DNA of 64,000 bases. Origin: Anisakis pegreffii. Its lineage: Eukaryota; Nematoda; Chromadorea; Rhabditida; Anisakidae. The position numbers and the translations under genes were made by a program. Below the pieces are notes generated by a model, which had not been told where the DNA came from, did no database searches, and saw nothing but the letters and a program-made list of their open reading frames with translations. Every line of letters begins with the position of its first letter. Within the stretch, counting starts at the first letter, position 1. This document shows positions 13,276 through 26,833 of the stretch, piece after piece. The stretch covers positions 1 to 64,000 of the forward strand of contig JAPYMA010000381.1 in NCBI GenBank assembly GCA_035041965.1. The letters are read 5' to 3'.

Positions 13276-16200
13276 CTATTTTGGTGCAGCAAGTTCAACC
13301 CAGTGGTTGTTGAATTCTTGGGCTATATCGAAATTCTCCAAATTCAGTTCAACCTAAAATTATTCCCATTATCGCTGAAATGGCTATCAAACTGCTGCTG
13401 CAACTGCATATCAATGATAACTGCATTCTACTGAACTTTTTCGATGCGAATACAACTCTCAGAAACGTTCCAAACATTCAGCTTAAAACAACAAAACGTT
13501 CTTGCCAGTTCAAATCACAAAAATTTATGCCCAGAATAATGAACATTTTCCAACATTACTAAAAAATTTCGAGAGAGTGAAGGAAACGAAGAAACAACGA
13601 CGAACCATTCCGATAATCGGTGGTTTTGTGAAGACACCATAATTAAGAGCATCTTTAACGATCAACTGTAGCTTGTAATGATGTAATTCACTTGAGTTCA
13701 CATCGAATTCGAAACTATAAATGTATAAATTAAAAACATTCATCCACTTATTTCGATGATTTGTTGCACGCACCAAACAGAACCAAACGTTTCAGATTTC
13801 ATTTTAGCAATTTAAAAAATGGGATTTCTGAACTAAAATGTAAATTCCTGACGTGATTTTTACACACGACATATGCAAACAGTCGGTTATTCTCATGGCT
13901 CTGGTGATGATATTACTAATGCAAAAAACAAAACAATTACGATCCTTCAGCAGTAAATTTGTCTTCCAAATTGGCCACGAATTTGCAATTACTAGATCGA
14001 AACAAATAAAACGCAAAAACGATTGGATGATTGTATGAAAGCAAATTTCTCACTGGTTGTCGTACTGCGGATTGATGGATTTAATGACAACTGGTGTGGT
14101 GCGTTTTTGTGGTGGTTGTGATCCATCGACACAAACCAATTTCACTGATGTGTACGGATCTGCTGAACCGTTTTTGTCTAGTGGCCGTAGATTTCTACAA
14201 ACAAATGATTGCTCTTCAAAACCAATACACACATCTGGGGAGATGACATCTTTCTAAGATAACATCAAACATCGTTGATAAAAACTGCTTGAAATTCATT
14301 ACATTCTTCTGAATTTTTCACCGATATCAGTACTAACTCTTCTCCATATCAACCACGTGAATGAGTGCCGCTATGAAGCAGAGATTCAGCATACATCAAG
14401 GGAAATATGAATTGAATCAGTTTCCAGATCATCTACTGATCATGGACGACATCAAGAACATAACAACTTTCAACCGCATAACAATTTCTTATCACTGAGC
14501 AGAAATTCCTTCGCAGATAACGCATATTACATTGAACATCATCAATGTGCAACATAACACAAATCAAACAATGACTGCATAACGATAAAGATATCAATGA
14601 ATCTAACGCTAACCTGGCACCATGTACTTTAACAAGCAATTTGCTGTCTTCTTTCGAATAACGAAGACCCATTTGCAGTTGACCTCTCGAAACAGAACTG
14701 CAATCACCACTTTCGTCAACTCTGTCATCACTGTATAACAGTTCATTACTGGTTATCACTGGATCACTTCAATTATACAACATAGTTTCTTCTCATCATC
14801 ATTTTCAATCCACGCACTTCACGATATAAGAGGCAATCAATCAATTCATCATATAATCAAATACCTTTCCAACAATAATAATTAACTAACTCATCGCTTT
14901 TTCGTTGTTTATGTCTCGACGTGAACAGTTTATCGCTAAAACCTCGCCGTCTAAAACTTTGCGTGCTTGCAATTGAATCGGAACTGTTCTTTCGTAACAA
15001 TAACACTTCTTTCGGAGCAGCCAAATTCGCGCAATGATCGCCCGATGATGGAAGCTTTCCTTGCGGATTAAGGTGGATCGAGTTGTTGTTATTGGCCAAG
15101 TCGGTGGATTCATTTGAGACGTTCACTGATTGCGGTGTTTTTTCAGCGCGTTCAATGTGGATTGCTGCAAAACGAAGATGAATTACTTTTCACTTCACCG
15201 CTTCGTTCTATTTTACACTGATATCAAAAAATACTTGAAAATGTTCTCATTCTCCTGCATCACGATGAATTGAATCGAACACTATCAACTACGCTATCAA
15301 CTCAACAAATCTTTAATCGAGGCGGCCAAATTTATGAATAAATTGATCCCGGATCCCCCCACATCACAGGTATTCGAAGATTTTGTCTCATTAAAGTTTT
15401 GTCTCACTCTCCATAGACCAATCATTTTCATTCATCCATAATTATCAATACAAACTCACTGAACTCTCATCACAAAATCCCTTCCAATCAAACCAATTCA
15501 ATAAACAATCACTCAATAACCAACCATTCGCATATACAGATTCCTTCATGCTCTTCTCATCAAACGACTGACCCAGACTGTGTAAACCAGGTCTAAAAGT
15601 CTGAAAAAAAAACGCAAACTCGGCTCTCCATACACACTAATATCAATAACCATTCGTATATTCGTGCAATGAATTGCTGCAAAACGAAGATGTGGATTGC
15701 TGCATCCCCCCACAGTGTTACATTAATTTGCTCAAAAAAAAAAAACAACGGACAGAATATAGGCCAGATGAAATGACTTCGTGTCAATATGTTAAAACTC
15801 GAATTGACAACTCATAGTCAAATGTTTCAGTCAACCTCGCAAACGAAATGAGAAATAATCCAACAAGAACGAACCCTAAGCCGAATTGTTAAAACAATTG
15901 GACTCTGATGCACGCCTTGTGTGAGTGAGAATGTCTGCTGGAAAAACTCCATACTTGGTTCTTTCAATAGCGACTTCAACGATACCGTCAAATCGCCTAA
16001 CGACCGCCGTGTTCCATCATCGATTGCCTTTTAAAGATAAATTAGCACTAGAAATCTTGTTGCATTAATTTACTGAAAAAAACAACTGACAGAATATAGG
16101 TCAAATGAAATGAGCTTACGTCGTCAATATGTTAAAACTCGAAAAAATTCCATTCCTACAAGCTTCTGAACAAAGCCAATTCAAAATTCTATAACTTCAC

Positions 16201-19200
16201 GCAATTTCTTGAGTTCCTGAACAAGAGAATTCTGAGCGAAAATGTGAATTGAATCGATGGAATGCGATAGGAAAAATTTCTAGCTTTTTTCTAAAAATTA
16301 AAGAAAGTCAATAGTGCTCATCGGTGCCAATCGTATGAAAAAGGTTTGACAACAAATCTTCAACATCTACTACCTCAATTATGAGATCTTGTCCTTCCGG
16401 ATTTCGTACGAAGAAGGAGAATTTCGATTGGAAGAGTGGATTCACGGTCTTAACTTTGACTGGTGTTTTTTGCGTTCGCTGCCCGAGTCGAACCTCAACG
16501 AACGGTGATGGTTCCAGTTTTGCTTTCGGATACTGGAAACGAGAAACAATTCTAAATCTATGACGAGCAAGATTCAGTTTGCATATCAGAACAAATCAAT
16601 TCATTGGACTAAATCAAATGAGACCAAATAAAACTGGAACACACATAACGATTCCTTAGAACAGTGGCTGCTGAACAGCTTACGTAAACTACAAACGAAA
16701 ATAGATTGATATCACATGAAAACAAAACACAAACAGGTAGATCTGAGATAGCGTCGACGAAAACCATTAAAAGCGCCGGATGAATGGGCTTGTCGGCACG
16801 TAACCATTCGGTTTCCCAATCTTGACGTTCCAGATCTCGCGTCGACTTCGATAAATTCAACCAGGTGGCCTAAACTCGACTAACTCAATTATTTTATGCA
16901 CAATCACCTCATTCATTTAGTTTATACTTCTGAACAATTCCAAGCGGCCAAATAGCTAAAGCGAAAGAAAATTGCTCAATTGTCAATATCGAAACAATAT
17001 CAAATAATCATAAGCAAAATAATTACAATATTGATGTGAGTGCGACTAAAAAGGAAATCTTCAAAAACCTGAAGATGAATATCGCCATGTTTACAGCCTT
17101 CCAACGGAAACCACTTATCAATGGCGCCTTCTTTCTTGATCGTGTCCATGTCCAGACTCAATCGACCCAACTCTTCATCCTTACCAGCCGTGTCCTCATC
17201 GAACAACTCCATTCTCAACTTTTGTCCACTTGCCTGATCCACGATGGCTTCAAAGTACTCATTCCAGATCGGATTCAAATCGTTATCGATCGTTCGTGTT
17301 TTGAAAAACTGCGACCCAACTGCAAAAAAAAACTTTCCTCCCTTAGTTGTTTCGTTGACAGCAAACGATGAAAAGAAATACGCAAACTAACAACTTGAAA
17401 ACTGCACGAATCAGCTGCCTGCAGAAGGCTCACCATACAACGGATGATTAAAATCTTTCACAATTTTCAAAATCACTCTCGAATGAGCGACTGAACGCAA
17501 TGAAGATGAGATGCAACTCTTTCACAAAAAACGAACATTAACCTTGTAGTTCGCAATATGGATCACTTTTGCCTTTCTTCAAGAAACCAATATCGCGATT
17601 CTCTAGATTCTTCGCTTCGATCACTTTCAATCGAACAACGCCATCTGGTTCCGGGAAATACAGTTTCGTCACGTCGACGTTCGGTGCAAGCGGCACAACC
17701 ACTTCATTGGGCAGCACACAGATGTTCGCCATCTGTTGATTGACGATCGATCGAATTGCGTTCATTATGCCGGGCAGTTCGACCATCTCACCCATCCCCG
17801 TCAAATTGAAATCGAATTTCTGAAATAACCAACATTTCCTATGGCCAATGAAATCTTCTGAAGACAGAAATTTTCAATGAATCTGTTTAAATGGATGACT
17901 ATTCTCCGATGCATCCAGTCGCATTCCTATGCTCTTCCATTTTAAAAAATCAATCCGATTAAATTTTTAGGCAATGTGATTGCTAAGAAATTATCAACGT
18001 CAAAACGTCAGCATCAATAATCCTATTCCCCCTAAAAAATACAAAAACTAAACAAACCGGCATTTCCAGGAAGTAACCCGAAACGCCACCAACCATCGGT
18101 GGATAGGGTAGTAGGGGCTTGAGAACGGCTCGAAGCTTACCGGAGAACTAAACTTTCAAAATTTAGGCAACTGATTTATCAAATGCGAAAAATGTTTGCT
18201 TGATTTTGAAAAGCTCATAAATATATAGCGAAATGAGAACCAGACACGGCCAACCTGTAACTGATTCATGCCACCGGTGAAACCAGCAACGGTGATTGAA
18301 AAATCAGAATCTCCCGCATAAGCCACATCCATATCGACAAGAATACGATCACGTCCAACATTATGCGTATAAACCTGAAATAAAAGAATTAATTCAACCC
18401 AAAATTTCTTGCCGCCGAGATTGTTCCGAGCGTTACAAAATCAATCAGAATCAGAGTTTAGAAGACAAAGAAAAAAATTCAGAAAGCTACGAAAAAATAG
18501 CGATTGAATTCATTAAAGAATGATCAAATTCAAAGAGAAACAAAGACCTTAATTCCTCCAACACGGCACGGTATATCCCCCATATCCATCTTGGTGAATT
18601 TGAAAGATTTGAACGGGGCTGGCATTTGGGCTCTTATTTGAGGCTCGATGAACTCACGCATGAAAGTTTTAGTATATTCACCGATATACGGCCATAATTG
18701 CAGAATTACCTCAAATAATGACTTCGTTAATACGCAATACTGAACATATTCGTTACAAGAGATCAGAGGAAGCAAACTGGGAAGGGAATCTCCATAAACT
18801 TATTTAAGCTGATGGGGTCAAGGTTGCATTCAAATCCATCGACTTATTCAATTTTTCAGGAGGCTGCAGGTTTCTATTGATCCCAAATTCAGAAAATGGA
18901 ATCGGTTTTATAAAAACCTTATTGATCCATTCCACGCGTTCTGTATCTGGAAACTGTACCCATGCTGGCAGATCTTGTAGCTGTGCCATTATAACCTCAA
19001 ATTAAAGTTTTGTACAGTACAAAGAAAGTGATCAATAAAATTATTCAAAAATGTATATGCATTTCAAAAATCAAATTCTCCACTCACCTCTCGTTCTCGA
19101 ACTGCCGTTTGCCGTAATGCCATCAACCGCTTTTCACGTTTCTTCCACATATACGACTTCACCACATTCAGCAATGTCAATCCCAAAATCCATATGAATG

Positions 19201-19647
19201 AATAGTCGTTGCGTCCCAGCAGGTAACATACCTTAAATTTTACCCAAATCGTTACTGTTATAATGCACTTATCTTGAATGAAAATAAATCATTTTCACGC
19301 GAAATTTAAAGAAATTCAAAATCTAAATCAAATGAACACTTCATCATCTGCTCGCTATCAAGCAAACAAAAATAACTGCATGCAGATTTGCCATCCACAT
19401 ACAAATAACACGTATAAAATTTTGATGCTGATGTTGAGAGCAAAAAATTCGTTGAGATATTGGAAAAATCTTTTGAGTGGAAAATGAGAAAAAAAGAAAT
19501 TAGAAAACAAGAAAGAGGGAAAATTACCCCCATCAGAGCAAGCCCACCTCCGACAGGTAACACATAACTTTGCCATACCATCTCGTCTCCTACCGGCCTG
19601 TCGCACCCCGTCGTTCGACTCCCTACAAGCACTACTAGATGACTCAA
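13276..19647 (-). CDS. Extended synaptotagmin (E-Syt)
   Basis: E-Syts tether ER to plasma membrane and move lipids between them. Sixteen exons: 19528-19647, 19088-19231, 18918-18995, 18548-18709, 18255-18374, 18058-18147, 17543-17819, 17069-17319, 16735-16869, 16374-16532, 15871-16027, 14865-15164, 14614-14758, 14054-14194, 13606-13714, 13276-13353 (TAG); about 821 residues. Residues ~20-65 form the membrane hairpin. The SMP lipid-transfer domain follows (LPAWVQFPDTERVEWINK to ~275). C2A (~285-400) has the Ca-loop residues SDPYC and DEDTAGKDEE. C2B (~440-565) has SPFVEV where an acidic SDPYV would be expected, so it probably does not bind calcium. A Ser-rich linker precedes C2C (~700-821, NGSADPYTSVKL). 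The start is uncertain: Met at 19581 is equally possible. The exon 11-12 donor (15870 or nearby) is the least sure junction. Several acceptors end in AAG or GAG. Confidence 0.93.
15660..16142. repeat. Local duplications within the E-Syt intron
   Basis: Two blocks of about 80 bases, 15723-15802 and 16064-16142, share long runs such as gacagaatatagg and gtcaatatgttaaaactcga, about 340 bases apart and in the same orientation. Separately, gattgctgcaaaacgaagatg at 15160 (the acceptor of exon 12) reappears with small changes at 15669-15698, creating a second possible acceptor upstream of the real one. Confidence 0.75.
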
Positions 19648-22600
19648 ACATCAAATCAACCAAAAATCCAAAATTCATCTACACAAAAACATTCTAAAGT
19701 ACACATTTCATCTAAATACATATCCCACTACTCATAATTCTCGTTTGCTTGTCCAACGCTAACTTGTGATTTATTTAATTTATTTTTTCCAATGCAATTC
19801 TATTAAATTGTTCTAGTTTTTTTTGAAAAATTACGACAAAATAATATTCCACTAATCGAAAGAACAGGGAGAGCACTTCTGTTGTTTGATTAAACACACC
19901 AGAAAATTATGATAAAACGGAGAACGTAATAAAATTCGAGAGAACGAAGAGATAAGAATGCAAAGACCGGAAGACACATCATCTGGTTCGCTGCTACTCA
20001 CAGCAACAGCGAACTGCATAATTCTATGGTTATTGATCATTTGCAAACAACATCACAGTGCAACTTGACTGGCGTTGTTGAGTTTTACTACAATCAAACA
20101 TATTGCTGCATTTCGTCGGGATTTTTATGGATTTCGAAGAAATGTTCTTTTTATGGCAGCACTAACAGCTGGATCAATACAGCCAGCAGTAGCCTCTAGT
20201 GAGCAAAAATCGTTACTTAATTTTATTTGTTACTATCGTAAATGTATTATTATAAATCATTTATTATAAATAATATTATTATAAATTATTGAATAATAAT
20301 GCTAACATAAAAGTATTGATTATAAATAATTCTGTTTTGATAACAGTCACAAACACATTGACTTAACAAATAAATACATTCCAGTCATGTAACTCAGTGA
20401 ACACATGATGTGTAAGTTTATAGCAATATGCTTCAAATCGCTGCTTTTGTCTATGCGAAAAGAATATGTGGTGAGTGGTTAGCGGATGAAAATAATGAGT
20501 GAATACTCGTGGAGAATTTGAGACTGCATGGGGAATGCTTTCGAAATGACCATCGAATATGAAAAATGACAAATTATCCGACAAAAATTTGAGCAATTGC
20601 TCTTAAATGTACTGCGAAACATATGAAGAAATGAATTGAAAAGAGACACGCCAAAAAGGAAACATTCAGAAAAGTGCACTAAAGGAAGTTATAAATGAGA
20701 ATGGTGTCGAAATGAATATTTGAGAAGAATTTATCATGAATAAGACGAGAAAAATCAATAGAGCTATGTGGATAGATAGAGAATAGGCAAAGATGATTTC
20801 GAACGAATTATTGAAAGTAAGAGAAATCAACTAAACTTTAAATTCTTCCACAAATTTCTTTCATTTCTAACATATTTCACATTCTTGAACGAGTCAATAA
20901 CAAGAATTGGTTGTAAGAATAACAATGTTTAAGCATCAATAATATTCACAATGATGAACATTCAATGTCAACATTTAATTCGTTGAAAATTCCCAAATGA
21001 ATTCAGTTAGAGCAGGAATTCCTTGAATCGTGCACGAAATTTCGCTGCACGCTATTTTCTTTCAAGCATAAGCTAACCAAAACCTTTTTGATTCACAAAA
21101 ATGAACTGAAAACCGGAAAAACTGAATTGAGCAACTCGTTCATGAAAATATCGATCAACACGGCGCACGGAAAATGAATGTTTGAAGTCATTGGAAAATC
21201 TCATTGATGCATTTATTTGGATTACTCGAAGCAACGTAAATCTTAACTGATCCTTTCATATTGCAATTTCTAAATGTCTATATCACAAACAAATGAAATG
21301 AAATAAAACATTGAAATTCACTTAAGAAGAGCACATTCAAATGGTTTCATCATAGTGTTTGATGAGATTTAGAAAAGATTCTAGCGAAAGTCAGTGATAC
21401 CGTCCTCGACGAATAAACAATTCAAGAAGTCCTACATAGGAACAAGCACTTACAATTGTTGATCATAATCAGTTCAGTTGCTGAAAATCACATCCACTTC
21501 GAAATCACATCCACATTTCGATGAATCGCTTTCGTTTCATCAATTAACTCTAGGTTAAAAGTCAAACAGATTTTTATGCCGTTTACGATCTCAACATCTT
21601 GCGATGAAATCAATTGAACGAAGAAGAATTTATGTTGTGTTGATTGCCGACGATGAAAATTTATTAGATGTAAGGTTTCTTTAATTAATTTAACGTTCTA
21701 AATTAATTTCTCGTAAGAATAAGATGGAAAAATTTTTTGTTCTATGGAATTGGCGGATAAATTCTCTAATTTTTCAAAAAATTTCGATGAAAACGATTCG
21801 ACGATCACCACGCCAGACGAGTGATTTTCGTAAACTCAAGCCATTACCACACACCAACTAAAATAGAACACAAACGAACAGCTGCATAAAATTGATTGAG
21901 AGAAAGAAATCAACTGAAACGTTCGTTTTTTTTCGGTGTGAGATATATCACCATCGTCTATGATAGCTATTGATTGGATTAAGCGAGATTTATGGAATGC
22001 ACTGATATCTGATCATAAAACAAGTATGCCGTTGTGATGATGAGCTGTTCCATTTAGTGATCAAACAAACAAATACGTGGGAGGTGATCAGAGCTGACAA
22101 TACGAATGAATGTTTCGTGAAATCATGAAGTGTTCATCAAGTGGTATTGCGTAAAGCCTCTCTCAAACCAATGATAATATTTTCAACTCTTTCGACTTAA
22201 CCAAACTGCCATTGAACAATCTGAATGTATTATTTCGTTGGACAATGTCTATATGGATCGGAACAGGAAAATCAGTCCCAATGATATGAGTAATCTCAAT
22301 CGCCAACGATAAATTCCGCATATGTTACAAATTACTACCAGTTGTAAACAATATCTCACGATCAGCATATTAAAGTGCATCAGAATATTCGATGCTCAGA
22401 GAACATTTGCAAATTCAGCTGCACTGCTGGAATAACTAAGATGGTTATCATTTTTAGAGTGTAATATGATGCAAACGCGCCACTTCATAATCATCACTAT
22501 AATCATTATTGCTTTCATAGTCAGTTGATGATTAATGATAACAATCAACAATTTAGCGAACAGGAACTGCGAGAAATTTATCAGTAATCAATAAATAAAA

Positions 22601-25600
22601 TTATCCAGTTTTTATAATCATTAACTAGATCACTTCTAAGAGACGCAAGCTAGAACTTAAAAAGATCTGACATAACGTTGGAATTGGAGCTGTCGGAGCA
22701 GATGAAAAACCAGTCAACCAATTCATTTTATTCATCAGAATGTTTTGAGGTACTCTAATTGTAAGCAGATGTATCACATTTGCATTGATAATGCCAGATG
22801 AAACTCAGCAATATTGATAGAATTACAAATTACAAGTATTCCTTAAGATAAATTCAGAACATCTAATATAATTACCTGAAGTTTTGTTTCTTCGATTTGT
22901 TGGATACGGCATATTTGAATGATTCAAATATGAACTCTACAATAAAAATTGAATCAGCAGCACACTGAACAGAACGGTGAGCAATACCGACCGAATACAA
23001 TAGAAAAACGAGTGAAGAGCACTAGTGAATGAATGTGTTCTGAATGTTTTTCAGACTGTGAACACGGCCAGCAATGATTTGTACAACAAAACTGTTTGCA
23101 TTATGAACGCTGATTTCTATGCAAAAAATGTTGCATTCCATCGTTGTAAATGAATTTGTTAGCTTATCGCTCAGTTCATCTCGTATCCTTTCAATGCTTC
23201 TTTTATCAAGATCTCTGCTCATCAGCCTATCATACGTTGACATTTTCTTATCATAAGAATTGTTCAGTTATGACGATTCCAACGACTGTTCATTCCTCAT
23301 TTCAATAAGCGTTTACCACTCGTCCTTTGTTATCTTACATGTGTTCTTATTGTATTTACACTGAACATTTTAATGTGAACAAACGGTCGTTGACATTGCT
23401 AAACCTTGAAAATTTTCAGGATATTATTCACAACGTTTGTTCGATAGCCATTCGATGTGACCTCAATTGTGATCGGTTAAAAATCACGAATTTAATAGAA
23501 TTGTGAATCAAATGTTATCATTCCGAAATTATTAGCTCTGTTTAATGCGGCAAGCGTGAAATCTCATCACTTCCCACAACGATTGAACGTTTCATAGTGT
23601 CATTTCATTTGCAGTCCCATTCGCAATTGTACTGCAGGCTGTCAATTGCGAGACTGTGAATTTTGTCCTGATTTAGTTGTAGAATTGTATGCAAAAACGA
23701 AATCTCTTTGAAATTCGGATAAGTGGTTCAGTGATATTCGATTTGTATGCCTTTCCTTGGAACTCATTTCCAGGGAGGTCGATTTTCACTATTTGATGTA
23801 AATACGAAAAACTATGCGTCAAGAGGAATTATTCAACAGTGTCCATATCGAAAGCATGTTCACCTATTAAAATTCATTGCTTAAAAGTGTTCTAATCGAT
23901 TCATTAACGCCTCATTTGTTATTCAACCTAACATAAGGCAACTCATTGTAACTGTTGGACAAACTAGTCACGGATGAAATCTAATTTGCATACTTCACGA
24001 AATAACTTTGGATCATCCAAAAATCTTCACTTTAAAAATGCACTACAAAGTAGAATGCCGGATCATAAAGCAATCGTAATGTTCGTATAAAATAGTGCTT
24101 TTCATCATTAAGCTATGGGACGAAAAGCATTCTTTCAAAAACGCTCAACCCATCAAAAGCTCAACGAATCGTTGATCTTGAAATTTTATGATCAATTTTA
24201 TTTTTCGAACAATTTTACAATCAGATGGTGTGGAATAATTGTGTGTAATTCAAGCTCATATAAGCCATACGCATCTGTTTTTCTGACTGAATCTTCCTCT
24301 CAAAATGTTTTGCTACCAAAATTACTATGAATTTATCGCCCGTTCAAAATCGATAAGATCTCGAGGATATCAAACGAAGTCGTTTTCCATCGTCATGCAA
24401 CTAGGCAAAAAAGCAGTAATGTTTGCAAATGTAAACTTGTTGAATAAACAGAAACTTGCAATCATTTGATTTTTAACCTCATTGAAGCAGTTGTTTCTTT
24501 TGTTTAATGACGACTTTATCAGACATAATCTTCACTTTAAGAAGTGTTTATATTTGTCTAATTCATTCTCAATGACATAATTGCATTAAATCTGTGCTTG
24601 TAAGTGTATCTTGTTTAGGCTCATAAGCATACCTGAGAAGATCAATTCAATGAACATATCGTTCCAAGAGCTGTGTTTAGATCTTTCAAGATAAGACCAA
24701 AAATATCATACGTTCGAATAATAAGTTGACTACCCATGAAAGGCGTTTATGTTCATGATGACAAAGTGTCCAATACTATCGTACAAATCTCAGGTTTGAC
24801 TCATATTCCCCTGACATCTTCATAAGTATGATATTTTTGCAGCAGATATCACAAATCGCATCATCCCAGCTGTATGATCGTTGTTTTTTCTATTGTAGCA
24901 AATCAAAATTTTCTTCTATCACATTTTAAGCATCACAGTCATGATGAATTCACCGTCTTTTCGTGATACACTTTGAACTGGAGCGTAGGAATCTGTAGTT
25001 GATCGAGGGTAGTCATAACAAAAGCTTGCAAGGATAATGGACCGAAAGCAATGCTTACAACGCTATGGATTCTCCATAGCGTCTGCTAACGCCAGTATTA
25101 GTCGAATTCGTCAGTCTGTTATTTTTCGGACCCTTATACGTACGATCAAATTTCTCATTTCAAAGAGCAAATGACAAGTTCGTGCAGAAAAAATTGCATT
25201 ACTCAATCCATCAATTCCCAAATAAATTGCATCCATCAATTTGATTGATTCCCAAATAAATCCCATCCACTACGCACATCGATCATTCATTCATCCGAAG
25301 CGTACTCACTTTTGATGAGATCGTTAGTGTTTTGATGTTCAGATTGAAGTTCAGCAGTGAGCATTTCCAGATGATTAAAACTTTTCCTAATGACCCATTC
25401 AAAGGAACAATTCCGCAAATATGTTCAGCATTGTTGATTTTGCAGTGCATATGCGGTCAATTGACGCTATTATCAATGGCAATTGAAGCAGTTTTATTCG
25501 AAAGCAATTTCGCTATATTGAACAGACATGTATGTCTTTCTTGAATTTCACCATACAATCTACAGGCCAATTCACATTTAAACTGTTCATTTCAAAATCA

Positions 25601-26833
25601 CTCAAACGAACCACGAATATAATTTCATGTTGATTCGCAATTACGTTTAACGAAATGTAAGGTGCTCAAATTATTTGACTTGTTATCTTATTTAAGCATC
25701 TGCCTGTCTCTTATGATATTTGTAAGAGCTTAATTCCACATTCACGATTCATCAGTCATGATGACTTCTGAATAATTCATCAACAAGTAGTCATTATTAT
25801 GAATGTTTACATGCAATTATAGGAAGTTCTGTCGACATATATGTAGGTTTTATGACTACAGTGATCAAATTCATATCTGGAGAACACTCGCTCGGGATAA
25901 TTTTGTGTTGAAACTATAAAGAACAGCATCCTGGGGTCCAATTTGTAGTAATTACTTGATCGTTCATCACATTGCAAAAATTTTGAGAGAATCTTGTTTG
26001 ATTTCCGTTTTGTCTGCTTCGATGCCGACTTAGATTTCCTCAAAAATTGTGCACAACAGAGAACTTCACTGATTGCAACTAACATCATGGCCTTCAAACA
26101 GATCCATTCCAGCGCGAGTATCCACACCAAAACATTTTCGATCCTCCCACACTAAATTCATTATAAGCACTCGAAGGATGTTTTATCGTTCTGCTATCAT
26201 GGATGTAAACCAAATGAGAGGAGTCTTTTTTCTGTTTTAGATGCATATTTCACAAAATTTCGATACTTTAGATACTGATGATGGTAACCGATAGACATTC
26301 GGTAGGTGAATTCCAATCGAAGAACTTCAAATTTCAGTCAGAATACCAAATTTCTAAATCTTTTGAAGTCGGTTCGGTTGGATTCTGATCGGGCACAAAT
26401 TTCTTTCAGTTATCATCACTATCAAAACAGAAGATGTTCAACAGGAAATGTTCTGACAGCACAAATAAAGGGACGAGTATAAACTAAATCTGTGTGGATC
26501 ATTCCAGTAAGAGTTCTAACGGATTTTCAAATCCTTTTGTAACTTCCAAAGGACAAAAAAAGCTGCAGAAATTCAGAATTGATCAAATTCAACTGTTTAT
26601 TCGTGCTTCTTACAATATTCCTTTGGTAGATAATTTTCTTTTCAAATTTTACAGAAGCATTCAAAATAAACAATAATTAGCAAATCAGTGTATTGTTATT
26701 GCGTAAATGCGACTGTATCATCGAATACAGTATTTACAATCTTATGAACATTCTTCACTGCTAAAATTCTATTGCACATCTATGCAATAGACGTGATCTG
26801 TTTGACGATTAAGAAGCGGCCACGGCATTCACG
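19648..26833. other. About 7 kb without a recognised gene
   Basis: This lies between the 5' end of E-Syt and the 3' end of the neuropeptide gene and probably includes E-Syt promoter sequence. It is AT-rich with simple runs near 20240-20310. Open frames that look slightly protein-like but cannot be linked into genes are: 19958-20068 (+), 36 residues with one hydrophobic segment; 21604-21669 (+), Met start followed by a good donor gtaagg; 23022-23243 (-), 73 residues; 25807-26130 (-), 107 residues with a Met start. A TTTATT at 26596-26601 is a possible AATAAA signal for the neuropeptide gene on the minus strand. Confidence 0.45.

Noticed and set aside
14057..14257. Plus-strand open frame containing SGRRFLQTNDCSSKP
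   Set aside because: It is antisense to the E-Syt C2C exon 14054-14194.
25807..26130. Minus-strand 107-residue open frame with a Met start and several Cys
   Set aside because: It might be a small secreted protein, but there is no clear signal peptide, splice site or family, and the base composition equals its surroundings; mentioned only under the intergenic entry.
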